Below, piece by piece: positions 1-49,535 of a stretch of DNA of 64,000 nucleotides. The position numbers and the translations under genes are program-made. Source of the DNA: Ascaris suum (taxonomy: Eukaryota; Nematoda; Chromadorea; Rhabditida; Ascarididae); NCBI GenBank assembly GCA_013433145.1, contig CM024173.1, positions 372,001-436,000 on the forward strand, written 5' to 3'. The notes under the pieces were generated by a model. That model did no database searches. It saw only the letters and a program-made list of their open reading frames with translations, and was not told the origin of the DNA. Each line of letters begins with the position of its first letter. Position 1 is the stretch's first letter.

Positions 1-3000
1 GAAAAGAATTAATCTACATAACAGGCAAATCTGACGAGAGAACACAGGTGATCGCGAACCAACACATTTAAAACATGGACTTCATCGTGAAGAAAGAAGT
101 TAAGTCGAGAGTGATGTTCCTTCCGGTCCAGAGCAAGACTCGAACAGTGGAAGCATTCGATATCGCAAGTTTTGGCAATTGGCGACCGCGGCAATCGCTT
201 GTTAGCAGTTGAAATCAGTAAGGGGGTCAACCCCAGTAAAACCTCGCGGTTAGATAATCAGACTGGTGTAACCGTACGCATGCGCTCTAAGTGCACTGTG
301 TGTAACGCGATAAATCATTTTGAGCCTTAAGTGCACTTACTAGCCAGATAGGTGAAGACTGCAACTCTGGATGTACTGACTTCTCTCTTGGAGTCGATAA
401 AGAATTTCCAACAAATAACACAAGTGAACGAACAAAATTAAATTTTTTAAGGCACCTGCCTTCGATGGGCCCTCGTGAGAGAGTCCCTTTTTAACTGACG
501 TCACCTGCCTATAACAGGCACAGATCCTCTTGTAGAGAATAAGATCACAACTACGAGCTTTCGATCCGGCCGCACTATCGCCACCACACTACTTAGTACT
601 GGCCTGTTCTATTGGACTGAACTAAACTGAAGTGAAGTGGAGGTGTGTTCCTCACGTGAAGTTCCTCACGCCTTATAAAGGATCGCTAGTTGCCTTTGGT
701 ATCAGGTTGTATTAAAGATGTTTCCTTTACTAAATAATCGAATCTATTCATGAATGGAGCGACGTCACATTGCCAGCGTCGTTCCTTCCAAACTGCTTCC
801 TTTCAAACTGCCCACCTGCCAGCGTTTTTGCTAGTTGCTTTTTATTTTGATCACTATAACCTCTAAATGCATTTCAGCAAAACTCTTGCACTTTTTCAAC
901 GGTAACCATTCATGAGCAGCCCTTTCGGCCGCTCTCTTGCACTTTCTTAGTCGTAAACGTCCATCGTATTTAGCTCAATGAATTCTAATTTGTTTCTTCT
1001 TAGGATTAATTCGCGACTAGCCGCGACATCTAGCAACGTCCGCCGATGTGAAAATAAATGCACTGCTTTGAGATTTTCTCGTCACAGTAGCACCATTACC
1101 TTCATTGTCAGCAGTCCTATTGCTTGAGATACCGAATATTCCTAGCTTAGGTGATGCGCCTGTTATATTTTCGCCTGCCCACCTCTCAGCCAAAGAAATG
1201 TCGACATTGTAGAAACGTGCAAAAAACTGAGGGTAATCTGGCATTTGGCGAACGGCGTTACAGTCTTTCAAGAAACGGTCTGCTTTTTGTACCTCAGGAC
1301 CATTTTATTCTGTCAACGATGTCGTTCTTGGCGGATTTTCGCCTGCAATTTCGGTAACTTGTCATTCTGTTTGCACAAGGTCCTGCCATGTTTTCGCGAT
1401 CGTATGAGAGTAGTTCTGACGACTGCACAAGTTATAGTGGGCGCAGGTGGATGCTTCCGCGTCCGCTTTCTTCTGTGAAAGCTCATGCTGCAGGCGATTT
1501 GTCCGCACGATGGACTTTTTCTTGCGTGACTTATCCGAGCTGAAATCCTTCAATAAAGGGCCACTATTTTGTTTAGCGAATTGACAGAGATCGAAAATCA
1601 CCATTTTACGTTCTCTTGGTTTAAAACCGAGTCGACCTCACTTTGAGGGAATCTGTAATCGTCATATTATTTCCTATTTCTGCTTTTGCTGGCTTTTCTT
1701 GTGTGGTAATCTTTTAAAGTAGAAATTGAGAACTGGATGCGAGGACGTTCATTACTTTTGGTTCTTCTAAAGCGTGGAGATCGATATGAGAGCCTCTGCG
1801 TGGTGGGAATTGACCGTAAACTGGCTATTCTGATCGGCACAAGAAGGTAATAAAGAATGGCTTCTAACGCCCCAACTGTCATACATAGCCTGACTGCAAC
1901 ATCCCTGTGATCGATGTAGGCATCTCCTGCTGCTCGGTTAGGTTCTTCAGTGGATGAAATTTGTCCTTATTTTCATTCACAGTCGAATGCGAGGTCGGAA
2001 CTTTGGTGCAGTTTTCAGTTGGAGGTTTTTAAGTTAATGCTACTGTTCTAGAAGGCTACTTTTGGAATTTGAGGCAGGAAATATTCAGAAATTTAGCTTC
2101 TCCAGACTTTCACCTAGAAAGCCGAGAGTCGAAAAATAACGTAAGGTCCGTATCAATGGATTATATAATGGAATAACGCAATTGTGGCGCAAGTGTTTTT
2201 TCGCAAGCATAGAAAGCTAGCGTGAAAGATTTGCCACTGTCATGTATGTCCATGAGTCACAACCCGCGTTGTTCTTGTACACATCTAGGAGGGAGTGAAC
2301 ATATGCTCTTTCCTAATGGCACGACTTTTTTCTAGCTGGCAGGTACCATTATCAAGCTTTTTGTCTCATGTTAATATTTTGACTTAATATGTTGTGAACT
2401 TCTCTTAGGTTAACATTCGTTCTGCCGTTGCAACATCTTTGAACTTTCATCTTTCGCTTTTGGTTCTTATCGTTCTCGTCTTGAATCTTGTCAAACCAAC
2501 GGAAAAACATGACAGCCATGCTGGCATAAGATGCGCCGTTGTTGCGTTTCTCGTCACTAGCCAATTTCATAATTTCGTGAATTGTGAAAAACGAGCGCAA
2601 CATTTGCAGCAACACTTTTATGCTCCAGCCGAACAGCGAGCGCTTGTACACGCTGCTCTTAGAAGAACCAGTTTCCGCATTTTGCGATTCAGCGTTCGCA
2701 AAGTGCATGAGTTTTTAAACCGATGCAGGTGTTCGTAACTTATTTCGAAGTTGATGGGTCAACTTTGGGATTAACAGGTAGAGTCAAATGGCTCCACGGT
2801 CATACACGCGAAAGCAAACATACGCGTGGAAGAAAGCAGACATGACGTCGCCATCTGAAGCGCTCTGTGAACGGAAGTTTCCAGTAAAGCATAAGAAGAG
2901 TTTTTGACACCTAGAAATTTCGAGGATCTGGAGGATCACTGCCGGCCTTCTGGGATTTTTAAATAATCAGCTTTTCCCTATCCTCCATTTTCTGCTGTCC

Positions 3001-6000
3001 ATCGATTCTGGACTCTGAGAAGTGCCGCTCTCGCAAGGCTTACTTAAGTTGATTGGCTTGGCCAAAAGTACCTAGTTCTGTCTTCCTGTTTTTTCCAGTT
3101 TTTATTGTTTCTATTTCTGTGCAATTTTCTGATTTCGAAATGGAAAGCTTTGCTCATACTTCACAACATGTAGATATCATTGTGAAGATCGTGCTTTTTT
3201 TGCTTAGTGCCGTTAGCTCGGCGGACACCGTCGGGTGAGGCAAACTTTACGACGTTCAAGAAATTGCCCATGAAAGTTAATGTGGGCGAATATATATCAG
3301 GTCAGGTGGGCTTCCGCTTATTGATCGTCGCGGCGTTAATTTTCTCGTCCATCCATTGCCGTCCATAAAACGATTAACACAATTTATGTGCGATGCAGCT
3401 CCGCCTCGCGTCGACCACCTCCAGAATTCCCATGTCGATCGTTGCCTTTACACTGCTTCTCCTCACTCTGTGCAGTAGTAAGTATGAGGTGATGAGAGAG
3501 CAACATGACCTAAACTGTTTGATATGTTGGCTTCTTCACTGCTTACAGTTCCTAATAGCCTGTGCGCTATTCAGGCGAGAATAATGAAATTTTCATAAGT
3601 TCATCAGGTGCCTGATTTCTAAGCACTTCTCTGTCATAAGAAACGTGGCTGTCGCAGGTGCAAGTTTGTTTCGTAATGCATGCACGTTCTAGTGAACACA
3701 AGCGTCGAGTTTCTATCTCAAAAATAATCTTAAATCTCAAAGGTTACCCTTTAAGAAATCTAGGATATATATCTTATTTTCGTTTTTAAGAACGCTGCTA
3801 TGGTGACCTACCTTAGCTTGCTTTTTTGAGAATATTTGTACACATTTGTCCAGCCTAACATTTCAGAATGCAGTAGTAAATGTGGAAATCCAATGAGCCC
3901 GACAAAAAGATAAAAATTAGCATGCACCACCAACTGCCTTTACTTAAATGTGAAATATACTGCAGATCTGGTCCTGGAATTGAGCGAAGAGGTTATGGTT
4001 TAGAGGAAAAATATTTTCGAAAATGCAATAACTTGATAAAAAAGAGTTGACAAGTGTGGCTAAGCAGCTAAGAGCTATGAGCACTTTAAGTTAGTGGAAG
4101 CGGAGCTCTAGTGATAAGCTAGTTAGTTCTAGCAAACGTTGTCAGTTTTTGAGCAAAAAAAGAGTCGTTTTCTAGCACTGAGTTAAGCGCAGGTTTGGAA
4201 ATCCACGTACGACGTTAACTGCATGCAATAGAGTATCCAGTTTCATGGCACTAAAATGATGCTTCACAGCGACACCAGATGTGGGTTTCATGGTATTGCC
4301 AGCGCGATGTCTCGCTGATAGTTAGAACCAACTTTGTCTGAGAAAAGGTAGTCGTTTAATGCGGATCTTTCTATACCACTTTGACAAGTTTTTAGCCACT
4401 TGCATTACTCTTCACTTGAAGTAACCAAGCACCTGGTACTATCCCACAAACAATAATACCTCTAGTACTACTCTAACAAAACAGCAGCTTAGAATTAGAA
4501 GGCAGTCGCTGTGGAATAATGAGGGCTTCCATAGGGCTACACTTTTCAGATGATAATGATTCACACCTCTATTAAAATGTGCATGGGATAAGCATCAGAA
4601 AGGCTGGATTTCGATGGTCATGAAGGCAGATAGATGAGGAGTGAATTGCCACATAACGGGGCTGACGGGCAAGGTTATCCACGAGTGCGAGAGCGCCCAT
4701 TCCCACACGCATTTAAGTGACAGTCCCATTACTGCAAAAATCGTAAGCGTCACATTGTTGTATGTAACAACAACGGATGTAATAACTGACGAGTTATCTG
4801 TTACGGCTTTCAGCCTTGAAATATTGCTTTTGCTCCGAGCCGAGGATTAAAATGTTTGCGAACAAGTAACTCTTTAGTTTCTACATTGATGACTTGTTCC
4901 TCAGGAAACTTTGATCCTTAAAAGTGCATACTCACAGGCTTCTATTAAAAACGCTTATTGCCCAATATAGATGATTTATTGCTTCGATGTCAATATGTTG
5001 CTTTCATGTAAATTACAAGGTGGTTGGTGATAGGACTTCGAAAAAGCCGATGAAAAATATTCTAAATCAGGAAAACAAACAACTCATTTCTCTATTGAGT
5101 CGTCGCCAATCGCTTTATTCAACCAGCAACAATGCAGCATGGGTCGTCGGTATCATCGTTAGGCGACCTCTTCCCTCCTTATGGTTCATAAACATGCCAA
5201 ACTGCATCTCAGACATCTTGTGCTTGCGCAACCGCTTATGGACACAAAATGTTCCTAATAGTTCCTTTTTCAGTGGTATTTAATGAGGTAAACCTAGTCA
5301 TCATAAGTCGTCTAGATAGTGAGTGACGTTTTGTCTTATCTCAGCATCAATATTTTTTAGGTGGATTCAGGTGAGGACTAATGTTATTGGGTTAGAGGGG
5401 AGCACTGAAACTTTAATCCTCTCTTTACGGTTTTTATCTTTCCGGTTGTTGGAGACGCATGGCGAACACCTTCGCTCAAAGTTTTAATTTTTCAATGAGG
5501 AGAATTCGCTATATACCAAATCTTTTTCATTCGTTGTTCCCATCTTACAATTTCTGTTTGCTAAAACCGGTCCGTTTTTTCGGATAAAGTTTTTAAGATG
5601 GGTATAGAAACGTTTTGCTGAGGATATCACGAAAATTCCATATTTGCAAAAGCACTTAGCTGATATGTGATCACAGATAAAAAGTATTTCAAAGTGATTT
5701 CAAAGCGAATGGATAAGAGGAGGATTTGTCAGTTGTTCGGCGCATCCATCAAATCCTTAATATTCTTCTCAAATCTATTCGTTTTCATCGCCGTCACCGG
5801 ATGTAAGGTTGTGTGAGCCGCCGCTCGCAAATTGCTTGAAAGCAGCTGCTTTCTCTGGCGATTGCCGAATAACCGCTATACTTCGATTAGAAATATGTTT
5901 TTGGTTGTGTGTTAGGATGCATTCACGCTTTCGTCGACCTTACCTCGCCTTGCATATTACTTTCTTCTCCTTTATGCTTCCTTCTGTGTTTTTCGGAAAA

Positions 6001-9000
6001 GTTCACTCCGTTCATTTACAGCATTCCCATCCTTTCTTAAATGTTTTCAAAGTTCATTTAGTGCAAATAGTAGGCATTAAGAAGAATTCCGTTAAGATAC
6101 AGTGGCCAGTTTATAAACCAGTTTGGCAACCTTCTTTCACCAGCTTTATAAAGTTATGCAGTGAGAATGACGTAATGACGTTTAGACAAAGCATGTATGT
6201 ACCATCATACAGATGTAGTATCGGAATTTACAGTAAACCAAAATTATACGGCGCATGTCATGGTCTAACTGTCAATGGCAGGAAAATGCATGAACACGCA
6301 AATCACTTCTCTGAATCATCTATATGACAATTTTCTTCACATTTCCCTATTGTTTTGTTCGAAGAAAATATTTGGCTTCATTCGTATAATGCGACTGCTT
6401 ACATTTAGCAAATACGTCTGCAAACTGATTCAAAAAATTCTTCCTTGTTTTTTAACACATTTCATGTGCGCACAGTAGGTTCTTATAATTCCAGTTTGTT
6501 TATGACATTGGAGATTTCACAAGCGTTTCCAGTTGCGACGTGCGCTAAAAGTGCGATTAATTCATGCAGCGTTAATAAAGAGTTCCCTTTCATAGATAAG
6601 CTGGTTTGGTTTCAACAGCGCATTCTGAATTATCACTATCATCAAGAGTCAGCTCTATTACTCGGTTGACATTATGCAGCTGTTTTTGAAAATCTCATCC
6701 AATTTGCTGAATAGCGGTGTTTTTTGGTCGTAAGTAGTAATTAGCTAAAAATCCCTGATTATATCATGGTATTTCGTATTTGAGAATTTTGTCCGAGTAT
6801 ATTTTCGGGTACCTCAGGTTTCCAAATAAATATTCTGCCCGAAAAATCAGTTTCTTCTCCCATAGTGACTATATTCTCTAATAATTAATTAAGGTGATGA
6901 CTTTCAAGAGTCACGCCCACAAAGTCGCTAAAAGCCTTGGACTGCGGTTACTGAAAAAGTTCGTTGTGTGAACGTGTTGTTACCGGAGGCAAGCATCTGT
7001 TCACATATAGGATTTTCGATGCTTTTAGAATCATAAAAAATCATTCAAAGATGTAGTGGTAAGTGCTATCTACCTCAAACTGTTAGCAGGAGGCTTAGCT
7101 CTTTAGAGCTTTTTTTCATAGAGCAATTATTCCTACATATACCATCCGCCAATTTCCTGTCCTGTAGAATGTTTCAATTCAATTATCGCATATGCATAAT
7201 GCATTAGGAAAGTTGCATAGATCAAAGCAGTACTTTTTACCTACCTACATATCTAATGATTCAAACGACGTTTGTTGACTATTTGCACACGGCTATCCAT
7301 CTTTGGTTCTTTTACACTTTCCTAGAAACACGAAAAGTACGTTCTTTGGATTTGGCGTTCATGGATTCCAAATAAGTCGCACATTATTTATTGAATACAC
7401 TTTGAAAATATTGTTGTTCCCATTTAAAGACTACTGGAGAACCGTATTGAAGAAATTGGCATGATAGGCGCTCTTGCATTTCTTTCTCTCATAACCTGGT
7501 TTAATTCGCTAAAAAACAGCACGATAGCTAAATAACGCCTTCATTTTATCAGATCATCTGCTCGCACCAATCCATAAAAATTTGATTCGTTTTTTGTGAC
7601 CTCAAAGGCGTAAAGTGAAGAACGACTGAGTGTAAAAATGCATGTAATTTTTTTTTGTTCTGCACTATCTCTCAAAATTGATAGATTCATGTGACTCTAT
7701 TTTGTAGAGAAAAACATAAATAAAAGCACATTTGGCGATATCAAATCTATGCCCTTGTATATCTGTCTACATAGTAATTCCAAATCGGAAGGTACTCACG
7801 CTAGGCTTGCAAAATGACCATATAGTGTGAAATATAGGATAGCTTTCGATGTTTTATTCCACATAGATCAACAAATTTACGAAAGCAATGGGATTGTCGA
7901 TTTTATCAGAAAAAATAGTGACGATAACGGCACTTCATTATCAAAATTAGTCCATCAAATTGATGCATTTCGAAACACGTTAACGAAGCTCGGTTTCAGA
8001 GATGATCTTGAATAGACAGAACTCACTAGCCGATATGACATCGGGGGAGCTCTTTTAAAGTTAGTTACGTTATTCGATACGGTTGCTAATGAATAGAACC
8101 TTATTCATGCTCTCCCACACTTGTGAGCTTTAAAAGTGATATTTTTCATAGGCATTTTTCACATATGTTACATGCTTCCAGCTAACTTCCCAGTTCAGAA
8201 ATTTCAAGTGAATTGACAATAGAATCATCTGCTTTTCGAAGAATGATGCTCGTGCAGAGTGGATCTCATCAAAGCGTTACTGTTGAAGCTCATCAGAATC
8301 ATTTCTTGCATATCGATAACTATAAAAGAGCATAGTAATGGATGTTGGTAGTTTTAATTCTTCCTTTTTCTCGGCTTCTTCCTTTCAGATTGGAGACACA
8401 TTTCTGCAGATCATCGAATTTTTTAAAATTCTCTCTCCTTGTCCTATCGAAATAATTTCCAGCTGCTACATTATTTTTCATTTTTGTGTTCACATACTGC
8501 AAAAACGATTTATCATTTGACATAGTACTTATGCGATCAATTTAGAATCTATCTTTGAAAAGTCAAAAGGTTTGCCGCAGAGAGTGGCGCGACTTTTTTT
8601 TTTACTTTCTTGTTCATTCATTCAAGGTTTCATTGACGAAAAGCATATATACGAGTACATTTGAAAAATATCAATGAAACATAGAAAATCTATAAACGAG
8701 GAGGAAAAACATAGAGGTACGACCATCGGCTAGCATACAAATTGAGGACAGATATTCAGGGTGGAAAGTAGAAATAGAGCGCCAAACGACCATCGTAAGA
8801 CAAAAATTTAACATGTGGGAGGGAGAGTGAAAAAGATTAGAAAAATCAAGACGATACGCGTATCTCAACGACATTTTAGCACTATCTGCTTTTACAGTAT
8901 GTTCCATATACACAAAATATCGTTATAGAAGGCATCCAACATGGTTGTTGTGCTAGATGTTTCCTGGTCAATATCCGTGTCCGTGCCCTTCAGGCTCAAG

Positions 9001-10755
9001 GACACACTCAAAAGACCGTGGGAAGGGGGATGGCAAAAAAACATGCACTATCTTAAGACAGAAGATTAGGCCGAATTCAAGTCTATGATGTTCTAATTAC
9101 TCCAAGTGGAAATTTTCAAACTGGTAAAGCAGTCGGGTTGATGAGGGCCAGGGTTGACATCAGAGAAAACAATAGTGGTTAAACTCTTTTGGACACCTCC
9201 GGCAGTGTATATTCAGAAAGGAAACAAGAGGAGCATAAGAGGTGCAGCATTGCAGAACATGCCAACGATGCACAATGAAAGCTTCATGGTAACGTTCAAA
9301 ACGTCTGTGCTGGCAAGCACAGAAAATGCAGGTTTGCGATTTTGAACGATTTGTCAACAACCGAGTTTTGCAGCGTCTAATGAAAGTTCAAATTAGTCAT
9401 CCCTGTAAAATCACAGGCACCATGTGCTGCAAAGGAAGTGGTCTGACTCCAAGATTGAGGAGGCAATCCAATCGTAATGTGATCCGACCGTTGTAAAATG
9501 AAAACTAAGCCAGGAGCTGCAACTGCGCTATTGAATGATGGCAAAGGAGATGCATGCTATGGCCTCTATTGTAATTATCAAAATTTGCAGCTGCAGTTTC
9601 AGTGAATCACTCACTAGTTCAGAGTATTGCGAGGGTACGCAGATATATGTGCCCACAAATAATACTGTCATCGTGGCAACTTTACCGGTGCGAATTGCAT
9701 TTGCATAAGCTAACAAGAATAGCACAAAGATCTTATGGTAATTTCCAGTGCAATGGTTCACATAGATGTATCGCATGAATCGTGAAAAAAAAATGGATTT
9801 GTAAGGTTATCTACGGTGTAGAGAACTGAATCAGATGTTCTCTTATGTGCTGATGTCAAAACACTAACACAGATATATTAGGATACGTCATCATGCATGA
9901 TGGGGCAAAAGTTCCAAGTGCTTATGAAATGAGTACCAAATATACTCATTGTTTGAACTCTAAACTGAACATCCAAATTCTAATAATTTATCTATCGCGA
10001 TTGCAAACGACTGAAAGAAGTTTTTTTTTTTTTAAAGAAAGCTGAGGAAGGAAATTTCAATTCTTCACATTACCGCAACTTGATCACAGCATTCGATATA
10101 CTAATTTACAGTGCTCGCATATTAGTGGGAGTGCAGATGACATTTACAATCACATCATAGAGCAAAAGCTGCTTTTTTTTGCTGCAGCAGTTATTGCCTA
10201 AGATTCCATATCTGTGGTTATTTGAATTCTTCAAATATGTTATGAATTTACTGATGTGGATCATAGGACGCATTTCATTAGTGTGAAATCATTACACATT
10301 TCAAAGTATTCATTTTTGTTTTATCTCTACCTGTTATGCTTGGACTAGGTGTTTTACTCCCATACGCAATGAGCAGGTGGGGAGGAAGGAGGGAGGTGTG
10401 AGCTGACCGGAATAACCTCATCCCTCGAACAAAGAGTTTTGGTACGAACAGATAGGTAGGCAGGTTGGATTTGGAAAACGTTCTATTCTTTGCAATGGTC
10501 ATCAATGTTGCAGCCTGCCCGTTGACGAAACGGTCAAAAATGAAAGCGCGTATTGAATAACTAAAGCTCATTTCAGTTCTGCCCTACTTATATTGGATCC
10601 TGATTTGGGAAGGACGTTATGCTACTTATTTGTCGGCTGTGGTCAACGAAAATGGAAGAACTCAATGGCGCATAGTCGAGCGCGACTGGCGTCTTTATTC
10701 ATTTGTGCTTTGCATCTGAAGGCAACTGGGTGCGTCGAGTTGTGGTGAAGAACGC
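1..10755. other. Upstream region, no supported gene
   Basis: I see no gene here that I can support. Reading frames are short, overlap on both strands and lack convincing splice partners; the longest (5809-6327, 172 codons) has no family resemblance and is about what chance gives in 64 kb of AT-rich DNA. A lysine-rich, coding-like stretch on the minus strand at about 1017-1604 breaks between frames and may be a decayed mobile element. Distal promoter elements of the receptor gene could lie here, but none is recognisable. Confidence 0.5.
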
Positions 10756-45216
<34,461 letters not shown>

Positions 45217-45341
45217 AAGGACCTACTTGAATTATGTTCTGAGTCAAGGACGAAGGCTGGAGGAGTGACGCGGGTAGTCTCCTTAGAACTTCGCATAGTA
45301 AGTAGAAAGGAAAGGGTGCAGATAGCCGGCAGAAAGAAAAG

Positions 45342-45347
45342 AATAAA
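45342..45347 (+). terminator. Poly(A) signal AATAAA of mgl-1
   Basis: Canonical AATAAA about 125 nt after the proposed stop codon, the first one downstream. Confidence 0.55.
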
Positions 45348-48300
45348 TGTATAAAGATGGTGCTGGTCCATGTTCTGCTTATGATCCTCCTCTCCCTATT
45401 CCTTCCCGCCCCCTCCCCGCATGAGTTTTTCTGGTCGCGTCCTTGCTGTAAGTGGAAAGAACTCGCGCACGTTGCTAGCATACGACCTCAAGGCAATTCA
45501 TGTTGCATCTCATGTATAACTTAAAAAGTTTGGGTTCCGATTGACAATCTCACAGTTATTTCTAGTCTAAACGGATAGAAGCGTTGAAGGTAGTGGCTCG
45601 CAAGCTGGTTACTCAGCATGGTTGGTATGGGTGATGAAAAGTTCTAGATAGGGATTTCGAGTTTGATGAAGGGATGGTTAGCCTTTTCGACAAGAGGGCG
45701 ACATGTTTTGAAAACAATTATTGCCAGAATTAAAAGGGTAGCGGTAAGGAGGAAAACAGCCCGAGGTTCAAAAAAGTGAGATTTCGTTTTTTACCAAGAT
45801 CAAATGGCTAAAATAGAATAAACTCTCTATTTAGCAAGCTGATTTTCTGAATGATTCGATATGAAAAACCCACGGAAATACTTTTTCAAGTCGAATATGA
45901 GTGGCGTTCAGCTTTCTACCTGCAGACAGTAATAATGATTTCATGAGCAATTTTGGAAGAGGTGTGTATGTGTGTGGCAAACAAAAAAAACTGTCTAATA
46001 TATATCGGAAATTGCAAGTAAATCGCATCACATTTGTTTATCGCAAATCTTTTTTCATAGAATTTGGTTGAAATATGCATACATTTCTGTCAGTGTGCAT
46101 GTCGTACGTGTCTGTCTGTGTGTGTGAGGGCCTGTGTATGAGAGTGTCCGTGTTATGCCTGTGCGTATTTGCGTGTGCGTGTAATATGTGGTACGTGCAT
46201 GCATGCAGGTGTGTGAGATTATTAGCTCGCTCGTGAGCTGCAAACGGTGAAATTTAAGTCACAGATCGCGTTCACATAGCCTCCTACGTGGGGGGAACTC
46301 CTCGAAACGGCACTACCTGAAGAGGGGAGGAGGGGACATGGCGTTGTTATGTCCTGTGCACTCGCTCCCCGCTCTTTCTCTGTTTTTTTTTTTCAGATTT
46401 GTATGCTGTTTTATTCTGTCGTTGTGAACTTTTGTTGGTGTCCTGCATAGTTGCTGTTTTTGCTTTCAAGGGCAACATAAATCGTTAATGACAGCTGAAA
46501 GAGCATTACTGCTCCACCGAAACCGTGATTCTTGGCACTGCAAAACAATATAGTGGACAATTCCCTTACATCGATTGGAAGTGATCTGGACTGAAAGTTG
46601 CAGAAAAAGCCAGGTTCCAAACTTTAACGACTAGGCACCTCATAACCTGCTTGATTTCTCTTTAGGGAGGGTGCTGGTGGTTAAAATTGACAAAAGACAG
46701 GGTTCCGAGCGATGAAAGTTTCCGACCAGACGTATTTTTGTCGACCTGATGTGAAACAGGCAATTGCTATTCTCCCAATATGCAAAAAGTAATTGATAAA
46801 GAAAGATTGATTTCGTATGGAAAGCAGAATTTTTTTATTTCAATAAAAGATAAAACAAAAATTATTACTATTTCAGTATTTCAAGACATGAAAGCGACAG
46901 ATTTCCACGGTCTGAGATTGGTTCGATGCAGATCTCGCCGAAAAATGGACGATAAATTCATTCAAATAGCTAAAATCAGCTAATCAGATGAATATTCCCT
47001 TTTAGTAACTTTCGTTCTAGTACAGAGGTAATTTGTTCAAAAAAAGTTTTTTCAGTTATCGTTGACACGTATAGATTCCCTCGTCTATCACATTTTCAAA
47101 TGCATATTGTTGTACAGTAAAAGAAATCGAAAGCCCGAAGGGCAAGATCTGCAATATACAATTTCTCGTCTATTATAGCTGCATCAGTTTCGTTTCTGCA
47201 AAGTGTTTAAGGGCTCTCAGATGTGAAGCATATTGCCCCCACGGTCTCAGACTTTCTTCTGGTATTCCAAACAAACAACTTTTTTCTCTCCTTCTTTTAC
47301 ATGAGAAATTTCTTAGGAAGCCCTCACTTGTGCAAGTGAAGTCATATCCTGCAGTGATAGTATAGACGAACGGTTTTCAAGACAGTATGGGTGGGTAGAT
47401 AGCTGGAAACCGAAAAGGCTCGTTTTGGGGAGCTCCAGGAAAGGAAGGAAAGCATTAAAAGCTTTTCGACTCTCATGGATCTTTTAAAGTGTCCTCAACA
47501 ACACTCGTTTCCTTCGTTGTTGTCACATCGAAAATGCATTGTCGGACGTCCTCACTGCTTGAATAAACCTTCACAACACTCCATAGTCATCAACAACCCT
47601 TCGAAAAATACTTTAAAAGGATGTCCCTTAAGAATTTGTTGAACGATTTTTAAGACCTCATTCAGCTGCCCTCTCGATTAGGAACAGGTATATTCTTAAC
47701 TAGAAGAAGAGTCAGTTAAAGGAGAACGGCGTGGTAGTTCCAACAGCCAGTATTCTAAGCAAAGACACCTAAAACGGCAAACAACATGAACTGAGGGTAC
47801 GACAGCAGTACCTGTTCAGTTTTCACAGAAATCATAAATTGCACACATAAGCAAATTCAAAGATATCCAATAACTATGTATGGCGTTCCAGAAGCATATT
47901 TCCGAGCGACTGCTTTGAATGCGGGAAGGGGAGGGGGGAAGGAGAGGAGGTGAAGGGGCAACGCAAAGCTGTCATCACCAAGCGCCACAATGCATACTTC
48001 GATGGAACGTTGCACTCTTGGCAAAAAAAACGTTCGACGTGGTCATCATCACGACGCACACTCACAAGGTCCATTTGGTAGGAAACAGTAAACTGGAAAT
48101 GACACTAAAAAACTAACCAAAAGATTTTAAAATTACATTCCTTATGCCAAACGAAAACTTTCCTGATGGCAACCTGCTTTAGCAAGTCAACTGCAATTTG
48201 TTAACTTTATTAAGCTTCCCATCGCAAATCAAAACAATGAAAAACAAATGTGAAGCGGCTTCTTCAAAAAACAATCATTAATACGCTCACCAAATTAATT

Positions 48301-49535
48301 CAACTTCTGAACACAATAGATCACGTTTTAGTATATACCCTTATTCAAGGCAACAATTCGATGACGAAATTCAACAAAGAACACTGTTATGAAACTTCGG
48401 TCATAATAACAGAAACAACTGCAATGAAAATCATCAAATCACTCAAAACATGCGAGCCTCAGTTTGTAGTGATTCATTTTTTTGAAGGAAACATGGCAGG
48501 CACAATGAAATCATCAAAACCCACAGAAAACATCGAACATTTCGTCCTTCTAAAGCTGCAAAATTTGGGATTTCTGAAGTGCAGAGTCAACTCACTAATG
48601 TCATTTTGAATCGCCCAACAACCTCATTTCAAGAAAATGATTCATAGCGTTTCTCCAAAGTTCACAGAAAATGAGATAAATCTTTGTGGGAAAAGGTGAG
48701 GTCAAAAGATTCATGGCACCTTCCAACATTATGTTCATAAGGTATTAATAAGGCATCGCCGAATTTAAGTAGTTGAAAATGGCTGATCTGTTAGTCCAAA
48801 AAGGCATAATCCAACACACCGGTGAAAAACAGTTATAAGCAGAATGACCAGCCGATACGCAAACAGTGAAAGTATTTTACAAAAAAAATCTGACAAAAGC
48901 AGAGAAAAACTACATCCTTCACCAAATGAAAAGACGACAAACTCATCTTTTGAATGTGTTTGAAAGATGGCAATGTTCCTGGTGCCATCACCGCACCATT
49001 GTACTGAGAATTCGTTCACACAAACGTGACACTGTACAAGAAGGCGGCTTATTCCATTTCAAAATCCCCGAGTAAAAAAAGCAAAATGATATACTATCGC
49101 GAGAACAACCAACACCTGACAGGAAAACTGCAGACATATTCACAACGGATCAATTCGTTTCGGTAAGAGTTGAATTTTTGTAATGAATTATGGAAGACAA
49201 TGTATCCTCGGATTGAAGCTCGCATCTGAACAACAATATATCGAAGCACAAGGAATCATCTTTTAGTATAATAGAAATACATTAATTCGGCAACTAGAAC
49301 TTGAACTGAGAGTACAACACCTTCATGCTATGAAGTTCAGTTTTGACACTGCTGCGTAAAATGCCAACACATAGGCAACAATTGCATATCCTTATAAGTT
49401 TATGAACGTTCAAGAAGTCGAAAGTTAAAAGGACAATGATCTATCGTAAATAACGATAAATGTAGACAGGATGGAGATGGAGGAGAAAGAGAAAGAAAAC
49501 CTGCATCACAAACAATGGCGCGCACAAGGCGATAC
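45348..49535. other. Convergent intergenic region and 3' part of minus-strand gene
   Basis: I found no complete exon here. It holds a TG-rich tract (about 46085-46215) and a G-rich stretch (47922-47962). The remaining exons of the minus-strand FYVE gene should lie in this interval. A minus-strand FFCQECN at about 48025 resembles the second FYVE half but has poor spacing. An open + frame at 48250-48609 has no family match. Confidence 0.5.
46085..46215. repeat. TG/GTGTGC-rich low-complexity tract
   Basis: Imperfect TGTG, TGCG and CGTGTG runs; complementary in character to the CA-rich region at 13175-13600. Confidence 0.75.

Noticed and set aside
5809..6327. 172-codon frame
   Set aside because: Length expected about once by chance in this much AT-rich DNA; no recognisable domain.
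47990..48035. FFCQECNVPSKYAL as second half of the FYVE domain
   Set aside because: The FC-x2-C resembles FYVE, but the preceding C-x-C-G and the following VC-x2-C spacing are missing, and the T-run before it looks like a splice acceptor that would remove FFC.
48250..48609. 119-codon + strand frame
   Set aside because: Lies antisense in the A-rich intron-like region; Lys/Asn/Thr-rich as composition predicts; no homolog recognised.
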